64,000 nt of DNA from Fictibacillus phosphorivorans (GCF_007673525.1 NZ_VDZU01000001.1:2554055-2618054), one strand, 5' to 3'; positions 25,716-35,214 are shown, numbered from the stretch's first letter. The notes: generated by a model from the letters alone, not told the origin. Program-made: numbers and translations.

Positions 25716-26110
25716 TGGGCTTTTTCCTCAGTTCCAAAAATCTTGATCACTTCATCTTCCATCTGTTGCCCATAGTTAGCATTTCCTTGTATATTGTCTG
25801 TTAAGAAGTCCATTTCACTAGAGAAAGCAGTAAGTTCAAGCTCTTCTCTTTTTTGATTTTGAACAGCGAAAACGGCATCTTTTTGAAGAGCACTTTTCAC
25901 TTCGTTCCAATGATTATGATCAATTGAGATATAAATGAATCCATCTTCATCCTCAAGAACATAGATGAATGCTAACCCATCAGAATCGACCAGCATTCTT
26001 TCGCTGTCTTTCCAGTCAGAAAGTCCTGTGTTTTCTTCATTCTCAATAAGCAAAATGAGCTTATTTTCTTTCCATGCAGTTGACTGCACATTCAATCGTC
26101 GTGGCATCAT
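25712..26110 (-). CDS. yjbL: YjbL family protein (UPF0738)
   Basis: A 132-residue acidic protein, position-conserved with B. subtilis yjbL, directly before the alarmone synthetase gene. It has alternating beta strands (KLILLIENEENTG, LAFIYVLEDEDGFIYISID) and no catalytic motif. ATG at 26110 follows GGAGGTTG. Function is unknown. It begins the sasB-nadF-yjbO operon and is divergent from yjbK. Confidence 0.88.
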   Translation of the reverse strand: MMPRRLNVQSTAWKENKLILLIENEENTGLSDWKDSERMLVDSDGLAFIYVLEDEDGFIYISIDHNHWNEVKSALQKDAVFAVQNQKREELELTAFSSEMDFLTDNIQGNANYGQQMEDEVIKIFGTEEKAQ

Positions 26111-26236
26111 GTTAACAACCTCCTGTTTCTTCTTTTTTAGTGTAACACAAAATAGGAGTTTAATAAGAAATTGAGATGCAGGAATCGCTATGAGATAATA
26201 AGTTTACTTAAGTATAGCTACAGGGGGATAAACCAA

Positions 26237-26818
26237 GTGTCTCAAGAAATTGAAATTGAATTTAAGAATTTGTTATCACACCTTGAATTTTTAAAACTTA
26301 TAGACGAGTTTGATGTGAAGCAAGAAGCTTTTCACAAACAGACCAACTATTATTTTGATACCCAACAATTTGACCTGAAACACCACAGAAGTGCTTTGCG
26401 TGTTCGAACAAAAAATAACGAATATACACTCACGCTAAAACAGAAATTAGATAAACATATTCTTGAAACCCATCAAACTGTTTCTAAAGATATTTTTGAA
26501 GGTCTATTAAACGGGAAACCATTGCCTTCTGGAGAGGTAGCTGATCACATACAAAAAATGAATATTGATGTGAAGAAAATTACATATTTAGGAGAACTCA
26601 CAACATTCCGTGCTGAGTTTCCTTACAAAGATGGCCTTCTCGTTTTAGATGAAAATCATTATTTAGGTAAAATCGACTATGAAATTGAATACGAATCTGC
26701 CGATTATACAAGTGGACTAAATAAATTTAATGATCTGCTAACGATTAAACAGATTCCTATTAGAGAAACAGATAGCAAAATTGCCCGTTTCTTTAATGAA
26801 AGCCTTAGAAATAAGTAA
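26237..26818 (+). CDS. yjbK: CYTH-domain protein YjbK
   Basis: A 193-residue CYTH (triphosphate tunnel) protein. The N terminus has the defining EIEIEFK motif, followed by YYFDTQQFDL, ALRVRTKNNEYTLTLKQK and LDENHYLGKIDYEIEYE, the charged strands that line the tunnel. B. subtilis YjbK is of similar length. Likely a triphosphate hydrolase or adenylyl cyclase-like fold; the substrate is unknown. GTG at 26237 follows AGGGGGAT, while the upstream in-frame ATG has no site. Confidence 0.92.
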   Translation: MSQEIEIEFKNLLSHLEFLKLIDEFDVKQEAFHKQTNYYFDTQQFDLKHHRSALRVRTKNNEYTLTLKQKLDKHILETHQTVSKDIFEGLLNGKPLPSGEVADHIQKMNIDVKKITYLGELTTFRAEFPYKDGLLVLDENHYLGKIDYEIEYESADYTSGLNKFNDLLTIKQIPIRETDSKIARFFNESLRNK

Positions 26819-26860
26819 ACTGATCATTTTAATACGTTAATCGATTTAGGAGGATATCTC

Positions 26861-27535
26861 TTGAATATTCAATCGTATAAAGCACTAATGGAAATCCAAG
26901 CACTGCAACAGTTGAATGTAAATCCGTCTTCTTCTGTTTCAAGTATGCAAAATACCGTTTCAAGTCCTTTTGCAGCCTTGTTGCAAGAGGCCTATTCTAA
27001 AGTTGGTAGTACAACCGGGTCAGTGGATGCAGCAACTTTTAACCTTAATGCTACACAAATGCTCCAACCACTCACTGCTAATACTAGTGCTCAATATTCA
27101 TTACCAGCAACACCATCTGTTCCGATCACAACTGAAAAGTTAAACATTCCATCAAAAAATTTAGATGAGTTGATCGAAAATACTGCTAGAAAATTTGGTG
27201 TAGATCCTAAACTTATCCGTTCCGTCATCAAACACGAATCTAATTTTAGTACGACTGCCGAAAGTCATGCAGGTGCTCAAGGACTTATGCAACTGATGCC
27301 TGCAACAGCTAGGTCGTTAGGAGTTACAAACCCTTTCGATCCGATACAGAACGTGGAAGCAGGAACAAAATATTTAAAGATGATGCTCGATAAATATGAT
27401 GGAAATCAAAAGCTTGCTCTTGCCGCTTATAATGCGGGTCCCGGAAACGTCGCAAAATATAACGGTATTCCTCCTTTTAAGGAAACCATTTCTTACGTAA
27501 ACAAGATTATGAATACGTACCAATCACTCGTATAA
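26861..27535 (+). CDS. cwlQ: Lytic transglycosylase CwlQ
   Basis: A 224-residue peptidoglycan lytic enzyme. Residues about 1-100 are a low-complexity Ser/Thr/Gln region; the SLT domain fills about 108-224 with [11 protein letters not shown] (catalytic Glu), [20 protein letters not shown] and [14 protein letters not shown]. subtilis CwlQ (YjbJ) combines muramidase and transglycosylase activity. No classical signal peptide is seen, as for the homologue. TTG start at 26861 follows AGGAGGAT. The N-terminal part is longer than in B. subtilis. Confidence 0.92.
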   Translation: MNIQSYKALMEIQALQQLNVNPSSSVSSMQNTVSSPFAALLQEAYSKVGSTTGSVDAATFNLNATQMLQPLTANTSAQYSLPATPSVPITTEKLNIPSKNLDELIENTARKFGVDPKLIRSVIKHESNFSTTAESHAGAQGLMQLMPATARSLGVTNPFDPIQNVEAGTKYLKMMLDKYDGNQKLALAAYNAGPGNVAKYNGIPPFKETISYVNKIMNTYQSLV

Positions 27536-27561
27536 CCCTCAAATGCTGAGGGTTATTTTTA
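27532..27561 (+). terminator. Terminator after cwlQ
   Basis: Stem ATAACCCTC / GAGGGTTAT with T-run. Confidence 0.85.
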
Positions 27562-27637
27562 TGAAATCTACACGCTGATTTTTGCCATTTTTAAAGAGAC
27601 TTTGGAATATACAACTATCCTTGTCTGTTCATATTGT

Positions 27638-27667
27638 TTGCTTACCATTCATGAACCTTGCTACAAT
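27638..27667 (+). promoter_or_regulatory. Candidate sigma-A promoter of yjbI-spxH
   Basis: TTGCTT, 18-base spacer, TACAAT, ending about 35 bases before the yjbI start codon. Confidence 0.5.
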
Positions 27668-27701
27668 AAAATTACAAATTGACGCAAGGAGCTTTTGGAC
27701 C

Positions 27702-28115
27702 ATGTTTGACGAATCAAAAACACCATATGATCTATTGGGAAAAAAAGAGGGCATTGAAAAACTGGTTACGACTTTTTACAGCTTAGTTAGTCAAGACTCA
27801 TTGCTTTCTCCACTTTTTCCTGTTGACTTAACTGAGACTGCCTATAAACAAACTCAATTTTTAAGTCAGTTTTTTGGCGGACCGCCACTATATACTGAGG
27901 AACATGGACATCCTATGCTCAGAGCGCGTCACATGCCTTTTCCGATAACAAATTCTCATGCAAAAGCTTGGTTAGCTTGCATGGAAAAGGCGATGACGAT
28001 TCAAAAAATAGATCCTGATTTGCAAAACATACTGTTAAGCCGATTAAAAATGACTGCTTTTCATATGGTTAATACAGAGGATTCAGAAAGGGGCGAGAAT
28101 GCTGACACTGTATAA
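27702..28115 (+). CDS. yjbI: Truncated hemoglobin YjbI
   Basis: A 137-residue group II (trHbO) globin with LSQFFGGPPLYTEEHGHPMLRARH, which includes the distal residues and the proximal His in RARHMPF, and AWLACMEKAM with the conserved Trp. It probably binds O2. In B. subtilis yjbI is co-transcribed with yjbH, and here its last 17 bases overlap spxH. The ATG at 27702 has AAGGAG upstream; the longer frame before it includes the promoter and is not coding. Confidence 0.93.
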   Translation: MFDESKTPYDLLGKKEGIEKLVTTFYSLVSQDSLLSPLFPVDLTETAYKQTQFLSQFFGGPPLYTEEHGHPMLRARHMPFPITNSHAKAWLACMEKAMTIQKIDPDLQNILLSRLKMTAFHMVNTEDSERGENADTV

Positions 28116-29001
28116 TTCCAATTCCTTTTATGACGAACAAGAGAACATTAAAAACTATGCCTGTCAAAAGCCATTGGAAATCTATTCTGTCATCGATCCG
28201 CTATGCCCAGAGTGCTGGTCATTAGAGCCTGTTCTAAAAAAATTGCAAGTTCAATACGGCCATTATTTTACATTACGCCATTTTGTAAGTGGCAGCCTTG
28301 AATCACTCAATACGTATGTTCCTCGAAAAAAGGGGATAAACACTGCTGAACAGATTGCTGAAAAGTGGGAGAAAACAGCTTCCATTTCTGGTATGAGCTG
28401 TGATGGAGATGTGTGGTTGGAAAACCCTATTTCTGCCCCTCATAAAGCAACACTTGCCATAAAGGCTGCTGAGCTTCAAGGCAAGCAACAAGGCATGAAA
28501 TTTCTAAGAAAGCTTAGAGAAAACTTGTTTTTAAATAAACAAAACATTGGAAACGATGACGTCTTATTAGATATCGCCCGCTCGGTAAACTTGGATGAAG
28601 ATGAATTTTTAAGTGATCTTTCATCTGAAGCAACAATTAAAGCTCTTCGTTGTGATTTGAAATTCACCCAAGAAATGGATGTTACTCAAATACCAACGCT
28701 TATTGTTTTCAATGACAAAACAGATGACGATGGGATTAAAATATCCGGCTGTTATTCTTACGACGTTTATGTACAAATCCTAAAAGAAATGTCTGATGTT
28801 CCTTTAGAGCCTTCTCCGCTTCCTGAATTAGAAGACTTTCTTTCTACTTACTCATTTGTAGCAACAAAAGAGGTCTCTGTAGTATATCAAATCAGTTGTG
28901 AAGAAGCTGAAAAAAGATTAAAACGCCTCGTTCTGCAACAAAAAGTTGAACGTGTACCGGTAAAGTACGGAACATTTTGGAGATTTCTCCCTAACCGCTG
29001 A
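28099..29001 (+). CDS. spxH: ClpXP adaptor SpxH (YjbH)
   Basis: A 300-residue DsbA-fold adaptor that presents Spx to ClpXP. The thioredoxin-type DPLCPECWSLEP motif (CxxC) is near residues 33-44, followed by a helical insertion and a C-terminal region with a winged-helix look (EEAEKRLKRLVLQQKVERV). Start at 28099 overlaps yjbI; GGGGCGAG precedes it. Its target gene spx lies 5 kb downstream in this window. Confidence 0.93.
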   Translation: MLTLYNSNSFYDEQENIKNYACQKPLEIYSVIDPLCPECWSLEPVLKKLQVQYGHYFTLRHFVSGSLESLNTYVPRKKGINTAEQIAEKWEKTASISGMSCDGDVWLENPISAPHKATLAIKAAELQGKQQGMKFLRKLRENLFLNKQNIGNDDVLLDIARSVNLDEDEFLSDLSSEATIKALRCDLKFTQEMDVTQIPTLIVFNDKTDDDGIKISGCYSYDVYVQILKEMSDVPLEPSPLPELEDFLSTYSFVATKEVSVVYQISCEEAEKRLKRLVLQQKVERVPVKYGTFWRFLPNR

Positions 29002-29023
29002 TTTATTTCAGCGGTTTTTTTTT
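28993..29023 (+). terminator. Terminator after spxH
   Basis: Stem AACCGCTGA / TCAGCGGTT followed by nine T; it begins in the last codons. Confidence 0.88.
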
Positions 29024-29117
29024 ATTAGCTTTTTTAACAATAGTCTTTATTATTCGGACACGCTTTGCATATCCTGTCCCAACATGAATAAACATGTACA
29101 AAGGGAGGGAGATTTTT

Positions 29118-29294
29118 ATGTATTTGATTATGTTTTTGCTTAGCTTACTTTCACTTGCAGGGAGTTTTTATTTTTTTGTGCTCTCTCTGCTAAACATGGC
29201 ACCAAAAATTTTAGCAATACCTGGACTCTTTATCGCCGTACTACTCACAACACTCTGCTATAACTATCGATCAAAACTAAGAAGAATAGGCTAG
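29118..29294 (+). CDS. Small membrane protein (58 aa)
   Basis: A 58-residue protein with two hydrophobic segments, about residues 2-24 (MYLIMFLLSLLSLAG) and 29-46, and a basic tail YRSKLRRIG. The ATG at 29118 is favoured because GGGAGGGAG lies upstream of it. A bidirectional terminator follows. No family is recognised; it probably sits in the cytoplasmic membrane as a hairpin. Confidence 0.7.
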   Translation: MYLIMFLLSLLSLAGSFYFFVLSLLNMAPKILAIPGLFIAVLLTTLCYNYRSKLRRIG

Positions 29295-29306
29295 AACAAC
29301 ATAACA

Positions 29307-29341
29307 AAATCCTGCCCAGAAAATTGGACAGGATTTTTTTG
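29307..29341. terminator. Bidirectional terminator
   Basis: Stem ATCCTGCCCA / TGGACAGGAT with flanking A and T runs between the small membrane gene and convergent pepF. Confidence 0.85.
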
Positions 29342-29342
29342 T

Positions 29343-31160
29343 TTATTTCTCAAAAAGCAGTTCTTCCATCTCATCAAGAATTGATTCAAAAACTTTAAGA
29401 GCATTTTCAATTGGTTCTGGTGTAGTCATATCAACACCAGCTTTTTTCAATACTTCGATCGGATAATCAGAGCTTCCTGCTTTTAAGAAATCTAGGTAAC
29501 GGTCAACAGCTGGTTTTCCTTCATCTAAGATCTGTTTCGACAAGGAAGCAGCTGCGCTAAATCCTGTTGCGTATTGATAAACATAGAAATTGTAATAGAA
29601 ATGAGGAATTCTAGCCCACTCTAGACCAATTTCCTTATCAATTACGAGATCTTCACCAAAATATTTAACGTTCAGATCGTAATAGATTCTCGTTAACAGT
29701 TCTGGAGTTAGCGGCTCACCATTCGCGGCACGAACATGAATTTCTTGTTCGAACTCTGCAAACATCGTCTGACGGAAAACAGTGCCTCTAAATCCTTCCA
29801 AATGGTGGTTTAACAAGTACAACTTTTCCTTCTTATCAGAAGTTTTTTCTAACATATAATGATTCAATAAAGCTTCATTACAAGTCGATGCTACTTCTGC
29901 AACAAAAATTGAATAATCCGCATAAGGATAAGGCTGATTCTCACGTGTATAGTAACTATGAACAGAATGTCCGATCTCATGAGTGAGAGTGAACAAGTTG
30001 TTGACGTTATCTTGCCAGTTCATTAGGATATACGGCATCGTACCATAAGCCCCTGATGAGTATGCACCACTTCGCTTACCAGCATTCTCATGCACATCGA
30101 TCCAGCGCTTCTCATAACCTTCTTTTACGATCTGTTTATACTCTTCACCCATTGGATCTAAACTATCAAGGACAAGCTGCTGAGCCTCTTTAAAGCTCAC
30201 TTCCATCTTGGCATCCTTAACAAGTGGCGTATAAAGATCATACATATGAAGTTCATCTAGTCCTAATGCTTTTTTACGAAGGCGAACATAACGATGCAAC
30301 AAACCAAGGTTATCGTTTACTGTTTTAACTAAATTATCATAAACTGCTTCAGGAATGTTATTGTTGTTTAGTGCTGCTTCACGAGCTGAACTAAACTTTC
30401 TTGTTTTTGCAAAGAAATTATCTCGTTTAACTGTTCCAGAAAGTGTACTTGCAAATGTATTTTTGTAAGAATCATATGTGCCATATACAGCTTTAAAAGC
30501 ATCTTCTCTCACTCTGCGATCTGAGCTTTCTAAAAAGCGTATATATCGTCCATGAGTAACTTCAATCTCTTCCCCGTTCTCATCTTTAACAACTGGGAAT
30601 TTAAGATCAGCATTATTTAGCATACCAAATGTGTTGCTTGACGTATTAGCTACTTCTCTAACATCCGCTAAGAGTGCTTCTTCTTCTTTAGAGAGTACGT
30701 GAGGACGCTGACGGTTAATCTCATCTAAAGCTTGTTTATACAACTTCAAAGGTTCATGACTTTGTAAAAATTGAACCAATGATTCTTCAGATAAAGATAG
30801 GATTTCTGGCACTGCAAACGACACTGTACTGCTAACTTGTGTTGCCAAGTTCGAAGCACGGTCATTCAACCCTTGGTAAAAGGAGTTAGTTGTATCTTGG
30901 TCGTATCTCATATGAGCGTATGTATAAAGTTTACCAAGCTTTTTAGTTACTTCATCTTGCTTTTGGAAGTATGAATAAAGGGTTTCGGCAGACTCTCCAA
31001 GTCTTCCTTGAAAAGATTTTAATTCAGGCAGCAAGTTTTTTGTTTCATCGAATTCTTTTTCCCATACATCGTCTGTCGCATATATTGCTTCTAAATCCCA
31101 CGTATCTGAAACAGGGACTTCATTACGTTTAGGCAATGATTTTGTTTTTGTTTGAGACAT
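29343..31160 (-). CDS. pepF: Oligoendopeptidase F
   Basis: A 605-residue M3-family zinc metallopeptidase that cleaves cytoplasmic oligopeptides. The HEIGH zinc motif is at 394-398, with a downstream Glu in EVASTCNEALL. The N-terminal helical domain (PepF/M3 fold) precedes it. Length is normal. ATG at 31160 follows GGAGGTGT. It lies downstream of coiA as in B. subtilis, where pepF follows the competence gene. Confidence 0.96.
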   Translation of the reverse strand: MSQTKTKSLPKRNEVPVSDTWDLEAIYATDDVWEKEFDETKNLLPELKSFQGRLGESAETLYSYFQKQDEVTKKLGKLYTYAHMRYDQDTTNSFYQGLNDRASNLATQVSSTVSFAVPEILSLSEESLVQFLQSHEPLKLYKQALDEINRQRPHVLSKEEEALLADVREVANTSSNTFGMLNNADLKFPVVKDENGEEIEVTHGRYIRFLESSDRRVREDAFKAVYGTYDSYKNTFASTLSGTVKRDNFFAKTRKFSSAREAALNNNNIPEAVYDNLVKTVNDNLGLLHRYVRLRKKALGLDELHMYDLYTPLVKDAKMEVSFKEAQQLVLDSLDPMGEEYKQIVKEGYEKRWIDVHENAGKRSGAYSSGAYGTMPYILMNWQDNVNNLFTLTHEIGHSVHSYYTRENQPYPYADYSIFVAEVASTCNEALLNHYMLEKTSDKKEKLYLLNHHLEGFRGTVFRQTMFAEFEQEIHVRAANGEPLTPELLTRIYYDLNVKYFGEDLVIDKEIGLEWARIPHFYYNFYVYQYATGFSAAASLSKQILDEGKPAVDRYLDFLKAGSSDYPIEVLKKAGVDMTTPEPIENALKVFESILDEMEELLFEK

Positions 31161-31256
31161 ACATACACCTCCAGGTAGATTAAAGAGAATAGTAGGAATA
31201 CTTTCTCCTTATATATATCTACATATTACCAGAAAATGCTTATGCAAAGTCAAAAA

Positions 31257-32429
31257 TTACGACTTTTCACTGAAAATTTCGTCTAGTTTTAACGCCTCAT
31301 CCAACGTTTTTGGATAGTGAACGAGTTGAAGCTTTCGATAAGTTCCCTCTGACACTTTTTCGAGCAATTGATGATTCACTAAGAAAGAAAGGTAGTTCTT
31401 GACAGCATCTCTCCAAGATTCTTTAAGATAAGGAAAATCTCGTATCTGAAGAATACGTTTTTGAATCAATCGCTGAAATTCTTGTTCGATTAGATTAGTG
31501 GAAAATAATGAGGTCGGCAACTTTTCAATCAGGAACAATAGATATGTCTGCCATAAATAAGGTGATGTTTCGATGTGATAAAAGTCATTAGTGGGAATAC
31601 CCGCAATAGAAGGAAACAATGTTAGGGTATGATGATTGAAATACAAAACTTTCTTCATATACATTACAGCTGGAGATGTGTTCTTAAAAGCTGTTGTTCT
31701 CCACGTATATTTTTGCTTTTTCCAAAGAACGTTGTGATTAACGTTATGAGTTTCTAGATTCAAAAACGTTCTTGACAACCAGAGGACATCACAACACTTG
31801 TTAGTTGAAAAAACATAACCATGGGCAACAACTTTCTTTTGTGATAGAGGAATAATATTTCTAAGCAGAAAAAACTGTTCTTTAAGAGGACAATAATAAT
31901 TTAGATATAGCTGGCCGTTGCTATCCTTTTTAGCAGCAGATAGATCGGAGCTCTGGATATAATAAAGATCCAGTCCTTTTTGTTTGATCCGTTTCATACC
32001 AAAGATCCAGTCGGAGGCTAGGTTAAGAGCCTGATAACCTGATATTCTTTTTCTCAGATCTTCAGGTGTGATCGTTGCACACTGAAACTCGATGACATGC
32101 TGGTTTTCTTGAAGAAACAAATCAGGACGCTGCTTAATATCACGGATATAATACTCCAGAATCGTTTTTTCATTTACATGTGTAAGCCATTTATACAAGC
32201 CTTTTTTTCCAAGGAGATGATAATCCGTTTCTCCTTCATGAAAACCTTCACATTCTTCAAAAGAATGATGAGCAAAGTGCCATGTCTTTTTTGTTCCACA
32301 TTTCGGTATGACTTTATTATGACAGACGGGGCATCGTAATTTTCCTGATTTATTTTTCAGATACCATTCTTCCTTTGTTATTTCTCCAACCATATCAACG
32401 TACTGATCATTAAAAAGAGCGACTAACAA
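31257..32429 (-). CDS. coiA: Competence protein CoiA
   Basis: A 390-residue competence-specific protein helping recombination of incoming DNA. The N terminus has a Cys-containing LRCPVCHNKVIPKCG ribbon, a WHFAHHS motif, and the nuclease-like segment ILEYYIRDIKQRPDLFLQ ... HVIEFQCATI typical of CoiA. TTG start at 32429 follows GGAGGTGAAAC. It lies between mecA and pepF as in B. subtilis, where coiA is under ComK; no ComK box was identified by eye. Confidence 0.92.
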   Translation of the reverse strand: MLVALFNDQYVDMVGEITKEEWYLKNKSGKLRCPVCHNKVIPKCGTKKTWHFAHHSFEECEGFHEGETDYHLLGKKGLYKWLTHVNEKTILEYYIRDIKQRPDLFLQENQHVIEFQCATITPEDLRKRISGYQALNLASDWIFGMKRIKQKGLDLYYIQSSDLSAAKKDSNGQLYLNYYCPLKEQFFLLRNIIPLSQKKVVAHGYVFSTNKCCDVLWLSRTFLNLETHNVNHNVLWKKQKYTWRTTAFKNTSPAVMYMKKVLYFNHHTLTLFPSIAGIPTNDFYHIETSPYLWQTYLLFLIEKLPTSLFSTNLIEQEFQRLIQKRILQIRDFPYLKESWRDAVKNYLSFLVNHQLLEKVSEGTYRKLQLVHYPKTLDEALKLDEIFSEKS

Positions 32430-32553
32430 TTTGTTTCACCTCCACACTCATCATAATGAACGATGATTGCAGAAACTTCACTTCTTCATTTTCTCTAGAT
32501 CGTTATTGAAATGATTGATTATTGATAAAAACACTCAGTGAAAAAAAAACAAA

Positions 32554-32582
32554 AACCGATTTCAAGGTAGCTGAAATCGGTT
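32554..32582 (-). terminator. Terminator after mecA
   Basis: Stem AACCGATTTCA / TGAAATCGGTT with a minus-strand T-run. Confidence 0.88.
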
Positions 32583-32587
32583 ATATC

Positions 32588-33256
32588 TTATAATTTAAAA
32601 TATTGTTGTACGTGATCTAATGCTGCCTCTGAAACAATTGTTTTTCCATACTCTTGTATACGGTAAACAGATAGATCAGAGTCATTTCCGTATTCCAATA
32701 GCTGGGCTAATAGATCGTCTTGTTCTCGATCTGAAGTTTCCACATTAAATGTCACATACAAATAATATTTACCCTCGAAGTGAAACAGCGAATTCTCAAA
32801 AGACGAAGAATCAATCGTATGACTTAAAGAGATAACATCTTCAAAGTCACCAAAAGAAATGAGGAAGGATAAATAGTCTTCTTCTGTTTCTTCTAATTCA
32901 TCAAAATCTTCTTCTACTTGAAACTGTTGATCTAATATTTGTTCAATATTCTGATCAACGGGTAAATCCAATTTATCATCGCCTATAGGAAGCTCAATCT
33001 TTTTACCGTCTTTGGACATTTGAGCACGAGTTACAATTATTTCAAGACCTTTATCCAGAGCCTGAACTTGAATCCACAGTGGACCTTCTAATGGAAACTG
33101 CTCTTGCTGATGTGCTTCGTCCATCATTTCCCAAAAGAGTTCTTCTCCTCTTTCGCGATCAGACCATATTTCTTCACGATCGAAACCGCGATCTTCAATA
33201 TCTCTGTACGTAATGAAAAATTTAATGGTGAACTCATTCACTCTTTCAATTTCCAT
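32588..33256 (-). CDS. mecA: ClpC adaptor MecA
   Basis: A 222-residue adaptor that recruits ComK and other substrates to ClpCP. The N-terminal domain is MEIERVNEFTIKFFITYRDI through EEIWSDRERGEELFWEMMDE; an acidic linker (EEDFDELEETEEDY) precedes the C-terminal ClpC-binding domain with FGDFEDVISLSHTI and FENSLFHFEGKYYLYV. Length matches B. subtilis MecA. ATG at 33256 has AGGGAGAGAAG upstream. The 325-base gap to yjbE contains this gene's upstream region and the yjbE promoter; nothing else was recognised there. Confidence 0.96.
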   Translation of the reverse strand: MEIERVNEFTIKFFITYRDIEDRGFDREEIWSDRERGEELFWEMMDEAHQQEQFPLEGPLWIQVQALDKGLEIIVTRAQMSKDGKKIELPIGDDKLDLPVDQNIEQILDQQFQVEEDFDELEETEEDYLSFLISFGDFEDVISLSHTIDSSSFENSLFHFEGKYYLYVTFNVETSDREQDDLLAQLLEYGNDSDLSVYRIQEYGKTIVSEAALDHVQQYFKL

Positions 33257-33478
33257 TTCTGCTTCTCTCCCTTCTCTCCGGTTTGTTCGTGAAGGGATAA
33301 ATACCCCTAGAAAAAAGCAATTCTTATTTCCAATCGTTCTCCGTCGAAAACTACATCAATCACAATTAAACCTCTTGTACCTTATTCTATGACAAAACGG
33401 AAAATATGGAAATAAAAAAGGCCTGTATAAACTGCCCTTTTTTACACCTGTACACACGTCGAATCTTAAGCTCTCAAC

Positions 33479-33508
33479 TTGACGGAGCAGGTCAAGCTGG
33501 ACTATAAT
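33479..33508 (+). promoter_or_regulatory. Sigma-A promoter of yjbE
   Basis: TTGACG at 33479, 18-base spacer, perfect TATAAT at 33503. It shows that coding cannot start in the upstream in-frame extension. Confidence 0.75.
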
Positions 33509-33580
33509 TCAAAGGTCTTTAAGGTTAACATATTGTACCATAATACAAGTGAAATTTCATTATTTACGGGGGGTTTACGT

Positions 33581-34249
33581 TTGGAAACAGAATTTCTGAT
33601 ATCATTGTTGCAGATCATTGCAATTGATATCCTTCTTGGCGGAGACAACGCTATTGTAATTGCCCTTGCCAGTAGAAACTTACCAGAAGCTCAAAGAAAT
33701 AAAGCCATTTTCTTAGGAACTGGACTAGCTATTGTTGTTCGTGTAGTACTAACCATTGTAGCTGTTTATTTATTAAATATTCCTTTCTTATATCTTGCAG
33801 GAGGAATTTTACTTCTAATTATTGCTTATAAGTTAATTTTAGAAGAAGATGACGAGCTTGATGTTAAAGCGGGCAAGAACCTATCTGATGCTGTAAAAAC
33901 AATCGTATTTGCAGATATTGCGATGGGACTTGATAATGTACTTGCAGTCGCCGGGGCTGCACATGGAAATATCGTGTTAGTAGTGATTGGACTTTTAGTA
34001 TCAGTTCCTATCATTATATGGGGAAGTAAGATAATATTGCACTTTATGGAAAGATTCCCTGTTTTAATTTATATTGGTGCCGGAGTACTTGCTTTCACAT
34101 CAGCAGGAATGATTGTTGAAGAACGAATGATCCATTCCGTATTTGAAGGTAATGATGTTCTGAAATACGGTTTATATGTATTTTTAGTAGTAGGCGTGAT
34201 TCTTGCGGGTATTTTAACGAATACTTTCAAAAAGAAACGAGCCAATTAG
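33581..34249 (+). CDS. yjbE: TerC-family membrane protein YjbE
   Basis: A 222-residue polytopic membrane protein with the TerC signature LLGGDNAIVIALASRNLP and the second acidic motif ADIAMGLDNVLAVAGAAHGN. TerC proteins in Bacillus (YkoY, YceF, MeeY/MeeF type) take part in manganese supply to exported enzymes; YjbE's own role is less clear. The TTG at 33581 follows GGGGGG and gives the B. subtilis length; the longer frame would read through the promoter. No yybP-ykoY riboswitch is seen upstream. Confidence 0.9.
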   Translation: METEFLISLLQIIAIDILLGGDNAIVIALASRNLPEAQRNKAIFLGTGLAIVVRVVLTIVAVYLLNIPFLYLAGGILLLIIAYKLILEEDDELDVKAGKNLSDAVKTIVFADIAMGLDNVLAVAGAAHGNIVLVVIGLLVSVPIIIWGSKIILHFMERFPVLIYIGAGVLAFTSAGMIVEERMIHSVFEGNDVLKYGLYVFLVVGVILAGILTNTFKKKRAN

Positions 34250-34252
34250 TCT

Positions 34253-34293
34253 AAAAAGAAGTCCATGCGCTATAAGTGCATGGACTTCTTTTA
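34253..34293 (+). terminator. Terminator after yjbE
   Basis: Stem AAAAGAAGTCCATG / CATGGACTTCTTTT. Confidence 0.9.
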
Positions 34294-34305
34294 AAAAAGT
34301 ACAAT

Positions 34306-34339
34306 AAAAAACTTCCGCTATCGGATAGCGGAAGTTTTT
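34306..34339 (-). terminator. Terminator after spx
   Basis: Stem AAAACTTCCGCTATC / GATAGCGGAAGTTTTT; nearly perfect and close to the yjbE terminator. Confidence 0.9.
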
Positions 34340-34341
34340 CT

Positions 34342-34740
34342 TTATTCATTGACAAGACGCTGTGCTTCCATAAGCTGAAATGTACGTACACGTCTTGGCA
34401 AGAAACGACGAATTTCGTCTTCGTTATAACCAACTTGCAAGCGTTTTTCATCCAAGATAATAGGTCTACGCAATAATCCAGGATGGTCTGCAATCAATTG
34501 GTATAAGTCTTGCAATGGCATGGATTCGAGATTGATGTTAAGTTCCTGGAACGTTTTTGAACGAGTAGAAATAATCTCGTCTGTACCGTCCTCTGTCATT
34601 CTCAAGATTTGCTTAACTTCTTCTATTGATAAAGGTTCTGAAAAAATATTTCTTTCTTGATAAGGAATGTCATTCTCTTTTAACCATGCTTTTGCTTTAC
34701 GGCATGATGTACAGCTCGGCGAAGTAAATAGTGTGACCAT
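34342..34740 (-). CDS. spx: Redox-sensing transcription regulator Spx
   Basis: A 132-residue ArsC-fold regulator that binds the RNA polymerase alpha C-terminal domain and controls the disulphide-stress response. The redox switch CTSC is in [16 protein letters not shown] (Cys10/Cys13); [15 protein letters not shown] and the C-terminal tail [14 protein letters not shown] follow. ATG at 34740 follows AAGGAGAG and gives the normal length; a longer frame upstream is not used. Its adaptor gene spxH and partner-context genes mecA and yjbC lie in this window. Confidence 0.97.
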   Translation of the reverse strand: MVTLFTSPSCTSCRKAKAWLKENDIPYQERNIFSEPLSIEEVKQILRMTEDGTDEIISTRSKTFQELNINLESMPLQDLYQLIADHPGLLRRPIILDEKRLQVGYNEDEIRRFLPRRVRTFQLMEAQRLVNE

Positions 34741-35037
34741 AGTGGAACTCTCCTTCCCCTCTCTCTGATTTAGGCACTTTAAAAAAGTTATTAAATCATT
34801 CATAGTATACTACACATTTTACATTTTCGGTAGAGGTTATACAGACTTTTGTACATTTTTACGAATTTGTCATACAAATGTAATACATCTACAAAATATT
34901 CTACACAACTTTTCCGTATCTACATATATATAGACGTATTACCCAAGAATAAGTTTCATAAAACATAAAAAAAGAATATGTTAATTATTCGTTTGCTTGA
35001 TAACGTATTTGATCATGATTAAGGTAGATCAAAAAAA
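34741..35037. other. Intergenic stretch upstream of spx
   Basis: About 300 bases, very AT-rich, between spx and the terminator of the 44-residue gene. In B. subtilis spx has several promoters and repressor sites here; I could not assign them by eye. No reading frame or RNA structure was recognised. Confidence 0.5.
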
Positions 35038-35076
35038 GGGCTGTTAGAAGAAGCATACCCTCCTTTTAACAGCCCT
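35038..35076 (-). terminator. Terminator after small basic gene
   Basis: Stem AGGGCTGTTA / TAACAGCCCT with a 19-base loop and a minus-strand run of seven T. Confidence 0.85.
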
Positions 35077-35079
35077 ATC

Positions 35080-35214
35080 TTATGCAATTGTTTTCTTTAC
35101 TTGTGAAGCAGGGCCTTTTCTAGAAATGCTTGGGTTAAATTTCTTAAGATTCTTCTTAAGCATTTCTTTCCAAAGTTCTCGTTTTGTTTTTTTCTTCTTG
35201 TCTTTTTGTTTCAT
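35080..35214 (-). CDS. Small basic protein (44 aa)
   Basis: A 44-residue, strongly basic protein beginning MKQKDKKKKTKRELWKEMLK and ending ASQVKKTIA. AAAGGAGGATG lies just upstream of the ATG at 35214. It is immediately downstream of yjbC on the same strand and is followed by a clear terminator, so it is probably the end of a yjbC transcript that stops before spx. Charge suggests nucleic acid or ribosome contact, but this is a guess. Confidence 0.7.
   Translation of the reverse strand: MKQKDKKKKTKRELWKEMLKKNLKKFNPSISRKGPASQVKKTIA

Noticed and set aside
33479..33580. Upstream extension of yjbE giving 256 residues
   Set aside because: The first bases are the -35 hexamer of a good promoter whose -10 lies inside the extension.
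33257..33580. Possible yybP-ykoY manganese riboswitch upstream of the TerC-family gene
   Set aside because: The conserved core sequences of that riboswitch were not found; only a plain promoter is visible.
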